Origin: Hyphomicrobiales bacterium
Lineage (GTDB): Bacteria; Pseudomonadota; Alphaproteobacteria; Rhizobiales; Rhizobiaceae
DNA: 64,000 bases
NCBI GenBank assembly: GCA_900469625.1
Contig: UBXV01000014.1
Span: 241,316 to 305,315 of the forward strand
Direction: 5' to 3'
Part shown: piece after piece, positions 9,184-18,111 of the stretch
Layout: each line of letters starts with the position of its first letter
Numbering within the stretch: position 1 is the first letter of the stretch
Translations under genes and position numbers: made by a program
Notes under the pieces: generated by a model
What the model was told of the DNA's origin: nothing
What the model saw: only the letters and a program-made list of their open reading frames with translations
The model's database searches: none

Positions 9184-10374
9184 TCAGCGGAACGAGACGG
9201 CGAAATCCGTTTCATAGGCCGGGTCGTCGATCCGGCCCTCGGTCACCAGCACGGCACCGAGCCTGCCGATCTCGTCGGAACTCTTGGCCGCCTGGCCGTT
9301 GCCACCGGTCACCACGGCAATGCGATCGTCGCCGGCAAAGCCGATATAGGGGAAGCCGTGGCGGGTGAAGGAGGTGACGCAGGGGCGAAAATGCGTCGAA
9401 GCGGGCCTGAAACCGGGCATCACCCCGGCGAGCAAGCCGCCCATATGCGCCGCCGCCCCGGCGCCGGCGCTGCCGCGGAACCAGGCACGCACATCGGGCT
9501 CGGTTTCGAGAACGCGGTCGGTCGGATCGCCGCCGATCTTGATGTAGTGCTTGCCGTCCGCATAGCCGACCGGCGGCAACAGATAGTAGCTCTTTTCCTG
9601 CTCAGGCGCAGCGCCGATCAGCGACGGCATGTTCTCGTAGCTCGGCAGATCGCACGCCGCAACTTCGGCGAAAAACACGGTGCGCGCCTTGACCACAAGG
9701 TCGATCGGCCGTGGCAGCAGCCGGTCGGAAAGCGAAAACCCGCCGGCCGCGACGATCACCCGCCCGCAGTTCAGCACAGTGCCATCGACCGTCGTGACGA
9801 CCACACCATCGGCAGCGCTCGACACCGACGCCGCCTCGCTGCGCACGATCCGCGCGCCGGCCTTTTCGGCGCAGATCGTCTGCGCCAGAACCAGCGCGCG
9901 CGGATTGATGTAGCCGGCACCTTGCGCCTCGTGGATGCCGGCGAAACCTTCAGGGAAACAGAACCAGGGAAAGCGTTCGGAAAGGATGTCCTGATCGAGC
10001 AGCGGCGCTTCGACGCCAAGCGCGTCGCGCGCATGGGCGACCTTTTCGATATAGTCGTAACTGCCACCCGGCGCCGGTCCGGCGATCAGGCAGCCGACTT
10101 CGGCATAGAAGTCGATGCCGCTCAAAGCGGCGATCTCGCCATACCGATCGATGGAGCGCTTGGCGAGCCGCGCCCAGACGGGGTCGTCGTCGATCGTGCG
10201 GGTGATGCGGGCATTGTCGTAATGACTGGAAAAGACGCCGCCGTGACTGGCCCAGTCGCTGGGTTCGTCCGGCCCGACCAGCGCCACCCGCGCACCCGAC
10301 AGCGCCAGGTGCCGCGCTGCCGCCGCCCCCATCATGCCCTTGCCGACCACGATGAAATCAAAGCTTTCCGACAT
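9184..10374 (-). CDS. FAD-dependent amino-acid/amine oxidase (DAO family)
   Basis: A soluble flavoprotein of about 396 residues. The N-terminal FAD-binding motif reads FIVVGKGMMGAAAARHL, with a lysine in the usual GxGxxG loop. A C-terminal segment 'FPYIGFAGDDRIAVVTGGNGQAAK' completes the FAD site. The overall plan matches monomeric sarcosine oxidase / N-methyltryptophan oxidase, which oxidise secondary amino acids. The substrate cannot be told from sequence. ATG 10374 is preferred over the frame-open 10389, which has no ribosome site. It stands alone, next to rnpB. Confidence 0.75.
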   Translation of the reverse strand: MSESFDFIVVGKGMMGAAAARHLALSGARVALVGPDEPSDWASHGGVFSSHYDNARITRTIDDDPVWARLAKRSIDRYGEIAALSGIDFYAEVGCLIAGPAPGGSYDYIEKVAHARDALGVEAPLLDQDILSERFPWFCFPEGFAGIHEAQGAGYINPRALVLAQTICAEKAGARIVRSEAASVSSAADGVVVTTVDGTVLNCGRVIVAAGGFSLSDRLLPRPIDLVVKARTVFFAEVAACDLPSYENMPSLIGAAPEQEKSYYLLPPVGYADGKHYIKIGGDPTDRVLETEPDVRAWFRGSAGAGAAAHMGGLLAGVMPGFRPASTHFRPCVTSFTRHGFPYIGFAGDDRIAVVTGGNGQAAKSSDEIGRLGAVLVTEGRIDDPAYETDFAVSFR

Positions 10375-10449
10375 GTCCGTCCCCACCATTTCGATCAGGT
10401 CGAGATAGCATGCCGGCGCGGATATGACACTGCGGTTGCATCACGTTTG

Positions 10450-10548
10450 GAGCATTTCCAGGAAAAGTGCGGAGCGGTTTTCCGCCAGGAAATGCGTAAG
10501 AGAGAGACATAGAGCGTTTTTATGTTTCCGTCTAAATCGGAAACGCGC
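10450..10548. repeat. Rhizobial palindromic intergenic repeat
   Basis: Two adjacent imperfect palindromes are visible. The first has arms around GCATTTCCAGG and CCAGGAAATGC (10453-10495). The second has TTTCCG and CGGAAA (10525-10543). I recall very similar blocks scattered between genes of many Rhizobiales. It lies between two divergently placed gene ends and codes for nothing recognisable. Confidence 0.6.
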
Positions 10549-10660
10549 GAAAGATCGCCGGAACGCGAGACCTGTCCGGCTGGAGCATCCGCCACCCCTT
10601 GGGAAAGGGCGGCGAATGATGCTCGGTATTCCATGGAAACACTGCCCCTGGCCGGGGCGC

Positions 10661-10693
10661 CCTCCCCGGATCGACATCGATCCAACGGGGAGG
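10661..10693. terminator. Stem-loop, candidate terminator of the SLT gene
   Basis: CCTCCCCG (10661-10668) pairs with CGGGGAGG (10686-10693) around an inner GATCGA/CGATC pairing. It lies 72 bp beyond the stop of the minus-strand transglycosylase gene. There is no T-run. Confidence 0.4.
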
Positions 10694-10764
10694 TCAGGCG
10701 ACACGCCTCACCGATGAAGCGTGCATTGTGCGCACCATCGGGCGCGCCCTCGTATCGGCATCAA

Positions 10765-11292
10765 TCAGTCGATGATGCTCTGGACCTTGCCGCAGTAGCG
10801 CTTGGAAACCGGGTTCATGCGCTTGGCGCCATGACCGGCGTTGTACTTAAGCACGGTGCCGCAGGTCGTGCCACCGGAAAGCTCATGCGCCATGGCAAGG
10901 TACTTCATGCCGAACTTGATGTTGGTTTCCGGATCGTAGAGACCCTTGGAGGAGCCGGAATAGCCCATCATGCGCGCCGTTGCCGGCTTGATCTGCATCA
11001 GCCCGATTTCGCCGGCGCTGCCGCGTGCCTTCGGGTTGAAGTTGCTCTCGACCTTGACGATCGCATGGGCAAGATCGATCGGTACGCCATACTGCTTGGC
11101 ATAGGACTGGATCAGGATCGTGTACTGCGTGCCCTGCGCGAGTTGCGGGTTCGGGTAGCCTGTCGTCCGTGAAACTGACTTGAGGGATGAGGTCTTGATG
11201 GCCTTGTCGACGTTCCCCGCATACGACGTACCAATCCCGGTGAAGAACATGCCAAGGCATGCCGCCACCGCAGCAACAGACGATATTCTCAT
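10765..11292 (-). CDS. Lytic transglycosylase, SLT domain, secreted
   Basis: A 175-residue protein with a signal peptide (MRISSVAAVAACLGMFFTGI, cleaved near 'SYAG') and a single lysozyme-like SLT domain. The catalytic glutamate lies in 'VKVESNFNP', followed by 'GEIGLMQIKPATARMMG' and 'NIKFGMKYLAMAHE'. Such enzymes cleave the MurNAc-GlcNAc bond in the periplasm. The frame extends to 11355, but ATG 11292 gives a clean signal peptide. The short length suggests an accessory remodelling enzyme rather than a large Slt70. Confidence 0.85.
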   Translation of the reverse strand: MRISSVAAVAACLGMFFTGIGTSYAGNVDKAIKTSSLKSVSRTTGYPNPQLAQGTQYTILIQSYAKQYGVPIDLAHAIVKVESNFNPKARGSAGEIGLMQIKPATARMMGYSGSSKGLYDPETNIKFGMKYLAMAHELSGGTTCGTVLKYNAGHGAKRMNPVSKRYCGKVQSIID

Positions 11293-11518
11293 GTAGTTTG
11301 AAGTCTCCGGTCTGGGGAATGGGCAGCACGGCGCACCCCGCCGTCCGAGCCTCACTTCCCGATCGTTTCATTGACAGGAAGGAGCGTCTTGCCCTTGCGT
11401 TTCCTGCAGTTTCAATGAGCGGCAAATGAATGCCGCATCATGGTAAACATGTGGCAACGAAGCAAATTTGTGCGGAAACGACCGAAAAAGCTAATTTAGC
11501 ACGCAAAAATTTTGCGCG

Positions 11519-12283
11519 TCAGGCCCCAAACTGAGGCAGCGCCTGGAGCAATCGGTGCAAGGTATCGAGCGTCGAGATATCGGCGATGCCATCGACCCTC
11601 TGCTGACGAAAATGCCGCTGGAACGCAGCAACCGTGCCCTCGGTGCGCTCGCAGAAATCGCCAGTGACTTCAATGCCGTAACCGTAAAGCGACAGCATCG
11701 ACTGGATCGCTTCGACCGGCTGGCCGCGATCACCGCGCTGGAAAAAGCGCCCGCCGGCAATCGGCGCCGGTTCCACCCAGTGGCCGACGCCCTCCTGGTG
11801 CAGGCGGTGCCACGGAAACTTTTCGCCCGGGTCGACCTTGCGAATGGGGGCGATGTCGCTGTGTGCAAGCACCCGTTCAGGGGCGATCGACCACCGTTCG
11901 CCACAGTCCCGACACAATTCGACGACCGCCGCGATCTGTTTTTCCGGAAAGTCGGGCAACCCGCCAGGGTGGCCGGCATTGGCGATCTCGATGCCGATCG
12001 AGCTGGAGTTGATGTCCGTCTCGCCCTTCCAGACGCTCTTTCCCGCGTGCCATGCGCGCAGCGCCTCCGGAACGAGCTGGTCGACGCGACCGTCCTCATC
12101 GACGAAATAGTGGCTGGAAACCTGGCTTTCTTCGCGACACAGCCATTCGAGCGCCGATTTCGGCGTCGCCATGCCGGTGTAGTGAAGCACGATGATATCG
12201 GGAACCCGGCCGTCCGCGCGGTCGCCGAAATTGGGCGACGGCATGAAGCGCGCACCCGCGTAATCACAGTATTTCGACGTCAT
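11519..12283 (-). CDS. N-acetylmuramoyl-L-alanine amidase (AmpD-like) with peptidoglycan-binding domain
   Basis: The protein has 254 residues: an Amidase_2 domain, then a C-terminal PG_binding_1 domain ('GQPVEAIQSMLSLYGYGIEVTGD'). Zinc-site elements are visible: 'IIVLHYTGM' (His), 'SSHYFVDEDGRV' and 'LAHSDIAPIRKVDPG' (His, Asp). AmpD-type enzymes remove the stem peptide from anhydro-muropeptides during recycling. No signal peptide is visible, so a cytoplasmic recycling role is likely. Its ATG overlaps the stop of the TerB/DnaJ gene by 4 bp, so the two genes are co-translated. Confidence 0.88.
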   Translation of the reverse strand: MTSKYCDYAGARFMPSPNFGDRADGRVPDIIVLHYTGMATPKSALEWLCREESQVSSHYFVDEDGRVDQLVPEALRAWHAGKSVWKGETDINSSSIGIEIANAGHPGGLPDFPEKQIAAVVELCRDCGERWSIAPERVLAHSDIAPIRKVDPGEKFPWHRLHQEGVGHWVEPAPIAGGRFFQRGDRGQPVEAIQSMLSLYGYGIEVTGDFCERTEGTVAAFQRHFRQQRVDGIADISTLDTLHRLLQALPQFGA

Positions 12284-12987
12284 GCGGCGCGGCGTTCTCT
12301 CTCGATCGCCTCATAGGCGGCATTGAGCGCTGCCATGCGATCGTTGGCGATCGCATGGAATTCCTGCGGCACGCCGCGCGCCACCAGCCGGTCGGGATGG
12401 TTCTCCGACACCAGCACACGGTAGTGCTTGCGGATTTTGGCGAAATCGTCCTTCGGCGAAACGCCGAGAACCAGATAGGGGTCGCGGCCATCCCTGTGCA
12501 CATGGCGCGCCATGATCTGCTCGAAATGCGCCTCGTCCATCCTGAAGATCTCGGCGACCCGCATCAGGAACGCCAGTTCCTTCTCGTGCACGGCGCCATC
12601 GGATTTGGCGATGTGGAACAGCCCGTCGACGATGTCTTCAAGGATCGGGCAATTGTCTTCGCACGACGAGCACAGCGTCGCCATCTTCTCGGCATAGGCC
12701 TCGTAGCCGGCCACGTCCTGGCGCGCGAGATTATAGAGACGGGCGACGTTCTGCGCCTGATCGGCGGGAAATTCGAAGATATCGCGGAAAGCCGAGACCT
12801 CCGCCTCCGTCACCACGCCATCGGCCTTGGCCATCTTGGCCGAAAGCGCGATCATCGCCACGGAGAAAGCCACCTTGCGCCGGGTTTCCGGGTCACCTTC
12901 AAAAAGCGTGCGCACGGCCTCGACCACACCGGCAAGCGCGTTGCCCGTGGCGGTGACGATCTTGAGGAGGCTATCCCAGAATGACAT
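12280..12987 (-). CDS. TerB/DnaJ-domain protein (DjlA-like co-chaperone)
   Basis: The protein has 235 residues. An alpha-helical TerB-like domain covers about 35-150, and a C-terminal J domain contains the invariant HPD in 'SENHPDRLVARG'. The J domain should stimulate DnaK ATPase. E. coli DjlA has an N-terminal membrane anchor; here the N-terminus (MSFWDSLLKIVTATGNALAG) is only weakly hydrophobic, so the protein may be soluble or peripherally bound. It is coupled by a 4-bp overlap to the downstream amidase gene. Confidence 0.85.
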   Translation of the reverse strand: MSFWDSLLKIVTATGNALAGVVEAVRTLFEGDPETRRKVAFSVAMIALSAKMAKADGVVTEAEVSAFRDIFEFPADQAQNVARLYNLARQDVAGYEAYAEKMATLCSSCEDNCPILEDIVDGLFHIAKSDGAVHEKELAFLMRVAEIFRMDEAHFEQIMARHVHRDGRDPYLVLGVSPKDDFAKIRKHYRVLVSENHPDRLVARGVPQEFHAIANDRMAALNAAYEAIERERRAA

Positions 12988-13393
12988 GCACGATTTTCCT
13001 GTCTCTCCAGCCTATAGCATGGACTATGGTGGTGGCAAATTGCAAGCGGTAGCCTGCGGCGAACCACGGGGATGACGAATTTGTGATGGCCCCTCACTAT
13101 TGTCAATCCGTTGGGGTAACGTTGCGCCAGCGCAAGGGTTCCGACCTGTTCCCTGGGGAACAGTTCGGCCGTGCCGGAAGGCCTCCAAGACCCTGCCCGA
13201 CACCGGCTTGCGCAGCGTTCGAAGGTGCGCTGCCATCCCCGTTGTGACAGGATGTTCCGGGCAGAGATCGAACCGCATACGGTAAAAACGGCGCGTTTGC
13301 CGGCCGGAGATCCACAGACCCGTCATTTAACTTCCATGTGATTTGCGCTAGAGAGGCCCCCACCAGTTGCGTGCCGAATCCCGAGGAGGAAAC
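12988..13393. other. Divergent intergenic region, 406 bp
   Basis: It lies between the divergent TerB/DnaJ and pfp genes, so promoters for both must lie here. One clear structure is a perfect inverted repeat at 13146-13163, arms CTGTTCCC and GGGAACAG with a 2-base centre. It could be an operator. No supported coding frame. Confidence 0.45.
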
Positions 13394-14608
13394 ATGGCCA
13401 AGAAGAAAGTCGCAATGCTGACGGCGGGCGGGCTCGCGCCTTGTCTGTCATCCGCCGTTGGCGGCCTGATCGAGCGCTACACCGACATCGCGCCTGATTA
13501 CGAGCTGGTGGCCTACCGCTCCGGCTACCAGGGCGTGCTGCTTGGCGACCGCATCGACATCACCAGGGACATGCGCGAAAACGCCCATATCCTGCACCGC
13601 CACGGCGGCTCGCCGATCGGCAACAGCCGCGTCAAGCTCACCAACGCTGCCGACTGCGTCAAGCGCGGCCTCGTCAAGGAGGGTGAAAACCCGCTGCGCG
13701 TCGCAGCCGAACGGCTCGCCGCCGACGGCATCTCGATCCTGCACACGATCGGCGGTGACGACACCAACACCACGGCGGCCGATCTTGCTGCCTATCTCGG
13801 CGCCAATGGCTATAACCTCACGGTCGTCGGCCTGCCGAAGACGGTCGACAACGACGTCGTGCCGATCCGCCAGACGCTCGGCGCCTGGACGGCTGCCGAA
13901 TACGGCGCGCGCTTCTTCGATCATGTCAGCAACGAGCAGAGCGCCGCTCCGCGCACGCTGGTCGTCCATGAGGTCATGGGCCGTCACTGCGGTTGGCTGA
14001 CGGCGGCAACCGCCCGCTCCTACGTCCAGATGACCGACGACAAGCAGTTCGTCGACGGCTTCATGATGAACCGGCAGCTGAAGAACATCGACGGCCTCTA
14101 TCTGCCGGAGATCAAGTTCGACCTCGAAGCCGAAGCCGAGCGCCTGCGCGGTGTCATGAACCGCTCGGGCTTCGTCACGCTGTTCGTCAGCGAAGGCGCC
14201 TGCCTCGACGCGATCGTCTCCGAACGGGAAGCCGCCGGCGAAACCGTCAAGCGCGATGCCTTCGGACATGTGAAGATCGACACCATCAATGTGGGCAACT
14301 GGTTCACCAAGCAGTTCGCGGCCCTTCTCGGCGCCGAGCGCTCGATGGTGCAGAAGTCGGGCTATTACGCTCGCTCGGCACCGGCAAACAGCGACGACCT
14401 GCGCCTGATCCAGAGCATGGTCGACCTCGCGGTCGAAAGCGCGCTCAACAAGGTGTCCGGCGTTACCGGTCACGACGAGGACCAGGGCGGCAAGCTCCGG
14501 ACCATCGAGTTCCCGCGCATCAAGGGCGGAAAGCACTTCGACACCTCGACCAAGTGGTTCGGCGACGTCATGGACGTCATCGGCCAGAAGTGGCAGGCCA
14601 ACGACTGA
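13394..14608 (+). CDS. pfp: Pyrophosphate--fructose-6-phosphate 1-phosphotransferase
   Basis: This enzyme phosphorylates fructose 6-phosphate with pyrophosphate, reversibly, in the cytoplasm. The protein has 404 residues, with a phosphate-binding start 'VAMLTAGGLAPCLSSAVGG'. The diagnostic GGDDTNTT segment (near 109-116) has aspartate where ATP-dependent enzymes have glycine, which fits PPi use. 'PKTVDNDVVP' and 'EVMGRHCGWL' are catalytic and substrate loops. ATG 13394 has an excellent GAGGAGG ribosome site. Rhizobia typically use this enzyme in place of ATP-PFK. Confidence 0.93.
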   Translation: MAKKKVAMLTAGGLAPCLSSAVGGLIERYTDIAPDYELVAYRSGYQGVLLGDRIDITRDMRENAHILHRHGGSPIGNSRVKLTNAADCVKRGLVKEGENPLRVAAERLAADGISILHTIGGDDTNTTAADLAAYLGANGYNLTVVGLPKTVDNDVVPIRQTLGAWTAAEYGARFFDHVSNEQSAAPRTLVVHEVMGRHCGWLTAATARSYVQMTDDKQFVDGFMMNRQLKNIDGLYLPEIKFDLEAEAERLRGVMNRSGFVTLFVSEGACLDAIVSEREAAGETVKRDAFGHVKIDTINVGNWFTKQFAALLGAERSMVQKSGYYARSAPANSDDLRLIQSMVDLAVESALNKVSGVTGHDEDQGGKLRTIEFPRIKGGKHFDTSTKWFGDVMDVIGQKWQAND

Positions 14609-14615
14609 GACCCAG

Positions 14616-14641
14616 CGCCCGAAGCGCAACCGCTTCGGGCG
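14616..14641 (+). terminator. Stem-loop terminator after pfp
   Basis: An 11-bp perfect stem, CGCCCGAAGCG (14616-14626) with CGCTTCGGGCG (14631-14641), closes a CAAC loop 8 bases after the pfp stop. There is no T-run, so it may act with Rho or only protect the 3' end. Confidence 0.65.
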
Positions 14642-14748
14642 ACGGCTCCATATCATCGAGCCTCTCAATTGGCAGTTGACGGCTCCGCGTCTTGATGGCT
14701 CCCTCCCGAGATCAGTCTCGGAAAGTCCTCAAGCGCGGAGCCTTTTTC

Positions 14749-15384
14749 ATGTCGTTCGAACACTGGTTTGCCTTTGCCGCCGCCTCGGCCGTGCTGCTTG
14801 CTATCCCCGGCCCGACCATATTGCTCGTCATCTCCTATGCGCTCGGCCACGGCCGCAAGACCGCGGGCGCGACGGTCGCCGGCGTGGCGCTCGGCGACTT
14901 CACGGCCATGACCGCGTCCATGCTCGGGCTCGGCGCGCTACTTGCCACCTCGGCTGCGGTCTTCACCGTGCTCAAATGGGTGGGCGCCGCCTATCTCGTC
15001 TGGCTCGGCATCCAGCTCTGGCGGGCACCGGTTGCGGGCGCAGGAGGAACAGACGAACAGGCGCCGCCGAAGGAGCGACCGCTGCGCATTTTCTTCCACG
15101 CCTACGCCGTTACCGCGCTCAACCCCAAGAGCATCGTCTTCTTCGTCGCGTTCCTGCCGCAGTTCCTCGATCTTTCGCAGCCGCTCTTTACCCAGATGGC
15201 GATTTTCGAGGTGACGTTCCTGACGCTCGCCATCATCAATGCCAGCCTCTATGCAGCCCTTGCGACGGCCGCCAAAAGCACGATTTCAAAGCCGAATATC
15301 CGGCGGATCGTCAACCGCACGGGGGGCTCGCTGCTCATCGGCGCCGGGCTTCTGACGGCAACCATGAAGCGGGTCACCGCCTGA
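14749..15384 (+). CDS. LysE/RhtB family amino-acid exporter
   Basis: An inner-membrane protein of 211 residues with about six membrane helices. It starts 'FAFAAASAVLLAIPGPTILLVISYALGHG', which carries the family's PGP motif, and has 'TALNPKSIVFFVAFLPQFL' in the middle. These are the conserved features of RhtB/LysE efflux proteins, which export amino acids such as homoserine, threonine or lysine. The exported substrate is unknown. ATG 14749 is preferred to the upstream in-frame ATGs because it begins directly before the first membrane helix. Confidence 0.85.
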   Translation: MSFEHWFAFAAASAVLLAIPGPTILLVISYALGHGRKTAGATVAGVALGDFTAMTASMLGLGALLATSAAVFTVLKWVGAAYLVWLGIQLWRAPVAGAGGTDEQAPPKERPLRIFFHAYAVTALNPKSIVFFVAFLPQFLDLSQPLFTQMAIFEVTFLTLAIINASLYAALATAAKSTISKPNIRRIVNRTGGSLLIGAGLLTATMKRVTA

Positions 15385-15500
15385 AATTCGCTCGCGCGCT
15401 TGCTGCCGGCCGCCCCATGGGTTAATGGAGATTCACGCATGGCGGCTGGCAGCCGTTGATTTGCAGGGGCTGCGGGGCCCAGAAGCACGAAAGTGACAGC

Positions 15501-16493
15501 ATGGCGAAATTCCGTATTTCCCTTTCAAAACAGACGTTTGGCGCGGCAGCTATTCTGTCGGCGACCCTCGTCTCGGGGTGCTCGACCGTCGAGCATACCT
15601 CCGTGGAAGAGCTTACGGCCGTGCAGACGGTTACCCCGCTTGCAAAACCCGGCACTGAAATGACCGCCTACGCCCTGCCGACACCGGACGGCGCGGCGAC
15701 CGCGGCCTCGGCTGCGCTGTCGGCGCAGACGGCGGGCATGGCGACCACCCTGCCCGTCGGCACGGATCTCGCCCAGGCCGCAGGCCCGGCACCATCAGTC
15801 GTTGCAGTTCCCGGCGGCAAGCCCGGCGAAGCCCAGGCCGTTGCCATGGCGACACCGGTTGCAGCATCGGCCAATTCCGCGGCCTTGCCGCAAACCGCAT
15901 CCGCCCTCGTCTCGCCGAAGACGAGCCGCGTTCAGGATCTTCCCGTTTCCACGCTTGCCGTTGCCGCAGCGATGGAATCGGACTTCGACACCGGCGAACC
16001 CGTCGGCCTCGAGACGCTTGTCGCCAACCGCATGATCGTGCCGACCGAAAAGCCGAAGAAGGGCGTAATCGGTTCGAGCGTCGCAGCGGTTGCCAGCGTC
16101 ATTCCCGATTCGTTGAAGCTGACGAACGCGCCGACCAGCTCGCGCCCCGAGCTCGACAAGCTGATCAAGCACTACGCCGATCTCAACGGCATCCCCGTCG
16201 AGCTCGTGCACCGCGTCGTCAAGCGCGAGAGCAACTACAATCCGCGCGCCTACAGCAAGGGCAATTACGGCCTGATGCAGATCCGCTACAACACTGCCAA
16301 GGGTCTCGGCTATGAAGGCCCTGCCGAAGGCCTGTTCGACGCGGAAACCAATCTGATCTACGCGACGAAGTACCTGCACGGCGCCTGGATGGTTGCCGAC
16401 AACAAGCATGACGGCGCGGTCAAGCTCTATGCCAGCGGCTATTACTACCATGCCAAGCGCAAGGGCCTGCTCGACGACCTCGGCATGAAATAA
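15501..16493 (+). CDS. Lipoprotein with C-terminal SLT transglycosylase domain
   Basis: The protein has 330 residues. The signal sequence ends in a lipobox (LVSGC, Cys about residue 27), so it is probably anchored in the outer membrane. A long Ala/Pro/Thr-rich linker (about 28-210) is followed by an SLT domain at about 225-325. The catalytic Glu is in 'VVKRESNYNP', with 'GNYGLMQIRYNTAKGLGYEG' after it. The second conserved block lacks the usual aromatic-Asn catalytic pattern and reads 'YASGYYYH'. It probably cleaves periplasmic peptidoglycan. Confidence 0.83.
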   Translation: MAKFRISLSKQTFGAAAILSATLVSGCSTVEHTSVEELTAVQTVTPLAKPGTEMTAYALPTPDGAATAASAALSAQTAGMATTLPVGTDLAQAAGPAPSVVAVPGGKPGEAQAVAMATPVAASANSAALPQTASALVSPKTSRVQDLPVSTLAVAAAMESDFDTGEPVGLETLVANRMIVPTEKPKKGVIGSSVAAVASVIPDSLKLTNAPTSSRPELDKLIKHYADLNGIPVELVHRVVKRESNYNPRAYSKGNYGLMQIRYNTAKGLGYEGPAEGLFDAETNLIYATKYLHGAWMVADNKHDGAVKLYASGYYYHAKRKGLLDDLGMK

Positions 16494-16522
16494 GCACCGC
16501 GGTCATTTCGCAGAGACTTCAT

Positions 16523-16544
16523 GAGGCGCTCCTTCGGGCGCCTC
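16523..16544. terminator. Stem-loop between convergent genes
   Basis: GAGGCGC (16523-16529) pairs with GCGCCTC (16538-16544) around an 8-base loop, and AATTGTTT follows. It sits 30 bp after the SLT lipoprotein stop and just past the stop of the convergent serine hydrolase, so it can serve both. Confidence 0.65.
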
Positions 16545-16561
16545 AATTGTTTGCAGGCGCC

Positions 16562-17923
16562 CTAATTGTTTGCGAGCGCCTCTATGATCCTGGCGTTGAG
16601 CTGCTGCACGTCATAGCCGCCGCGCGATGGCGTCAGCCCCAGCCGCACGACCGCAAGCTTGAGCGAAGGCACGAGCATGATCGCCTGGCCGTCATGCCCG
16701 AGCATCCAGAAGGCATCGGCCGGAAAAACCCCGGTGCCGGCACGCACGCCGTTTTCCTGAAGCCAGACCTGACCGGCGCCATATTCGCCGCCGGAGGCCT
16801 TTGTCGGCGTGCGCATGAAGGCGACATAGTCTTTCGGCAGCAGCCCCCTGCCCTTCCAGACACCGTCCTGAAGCAGGAACTGCGCAAAGCGCGCCCAATC
16901 GCGCGCCGTCGCATACATGTAGGATGACCCGACGAAGGTGCCGCTGGCATCGGTCTCCATCACCGCGCTCGTCATTCCGATCGGCAGGAACAGGGCATCG
17001 CGCGGATAGGCAAGTGCGGCGGCCGGATCGTCGAAGCTTTGCATCCAGAGCCGCGACAACAGCGTGGTCGTGCCGCTCGAGTAACGGAAGGTCTTGCCCG
17101 GCTCCGATGCCGCAGGCCGTGACGCGGCAAAGCCCGCCATGTCCCGTTCGAGATAGAGCATGCGCGTGACGTCGCTGACATTGCCGTAGCCCTCGTTGAA
17201 GTCGAGCCCGCTTTCCATGCCCATCAGGTCGGCAAGCCTGATCTTGGCGCGCTCGTCGCCGCTCCATTCCGGCAACAGGCCGGCGCGCGTCACGTCCATG
17301 CGCCCTTCGGCAACGCGCATGCCGATCAGGGCGGCCGTCACCGATTTCGTCATCGACCAGCCGAGAAGCGGCGTGGCGCTATCGAAGCCCCGACCATAGG
17401 TCTCCGCAATCAGGCGTCCGTCATGCACCACCACGACCGCCCGCATGCCGGGGCCGGCAAGGCCGCCGTCCTCGATCAGCTTTTGAACGGTCGGATCGAT
17501 ATCCGTCTTGTCGCCATCGGGCCAGGAGACCTCGGCCGAGCGCGTGGGTGGCGGCACAGGCTGCGTCGTCGTCGCCTTCAAGCCGGCAATGGTATCCGCG
17601 GAAACATTGGCGCAGCCGAGCCCCGGCCGATAGGCCGCGTAGGTCGGCGCGGCAAAGCCGAAGATGCGGGCCGAAACGAACTGACGTTCGCGGTCGACCG
17701 AGACGCCGATGAATTTCAACAGCGGATGCCCCGGCGCCTGGACGTCATCGGAAAGCACCGCCTGCCCGTCCCGCCCGGCGATGAAGACATTCGAACAGAC
17801 GATCTTGGCGGCGTAGCCATCGCCGACCTCAAGCAGTTCGGGCGGCGCCAGCGCCAGCCAGCCGGCAACGCCGGCAAGGGCGACGGCGATCGTTGCACCG
17901 ACAGTTTTCAAGATGCGTCCCAT
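16562..17923 (-). CDS. Serine hydrolase, class C beta-lactamase fold
   Basis: The protein has 453 residues. An N-terminal hydrophobic segment (about 5-27) exports or anchors it, and the catalytic domain is periplasmic. The nucleophile motif SMTK is present ('LLGWSMTKSVTAALIG'), with 'YSSGTTTLL' as the tyrosine motif and 'MLGHDGQAIMLVPS' as the third. The family includes esterases, DD-peptidases and 6-aminohexanoate-dimer hydrolases, so antibiotic resistance should not be assumed. The start is ATG 17923, five bases after GGAGG. The upstream frame to 18253 is not supported. Confidence 0.82.
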   Translation of the reverse strand: MGRILKTVGATIAVALAGVAGWLALAPPELLEVGDGYAAKIVCSNVFIAGRDGQAVLSDDVQAPGHPLLKFIGVSVDRERQFVSARIFGFAAPTYAAYRPGLGCANVSADTIAGLKATTTQPVPPPTRSAEVSWPDGDKTDIDPTVQKLIEDGGLAGPGMRAVVVVHDGRLIAETYGRGFDSATPLLGWSMTKSVTAALIGMRVAEGRMDVTRAGLLPEWSGDERAKIRLADLMGMESGLDFNEGYGNVSDVTRMLYLERDMAGFAASRPAASEPGKTFRYSSGTTTLLSRLWMQSFDDPAAALAYPRDALFLPIGMTSAVMETDASGTFVGSSYMYATARDWARFAQFLLQDGVWKGRGLLPKDYVAFMRTPTKASGGEYGAGQVWLQENGVRAGTGVFPADAFWMLGHDGQAIMLVPSLKLAVVRLGLTPSRGGYDVQQLNARIIEALANN

Positions 17924-18111
17924 CATATCCTCCGCCTGATGTCGCAGAGAGAAGCAGCATTCGCACGAAAGGAAAAGCCCTGCCGTCTTTGCCCGATGAG
18001 GACTGAGGGTATCCAGCCACAATAAATCGCCGTCGCCCGGGTTGCGCGACGTTGCGCCCCAGAGGGAACCGTTTTGTTCGAGCTTGATGGAGTTGCGACG
18101 CGGCTTGGGGA

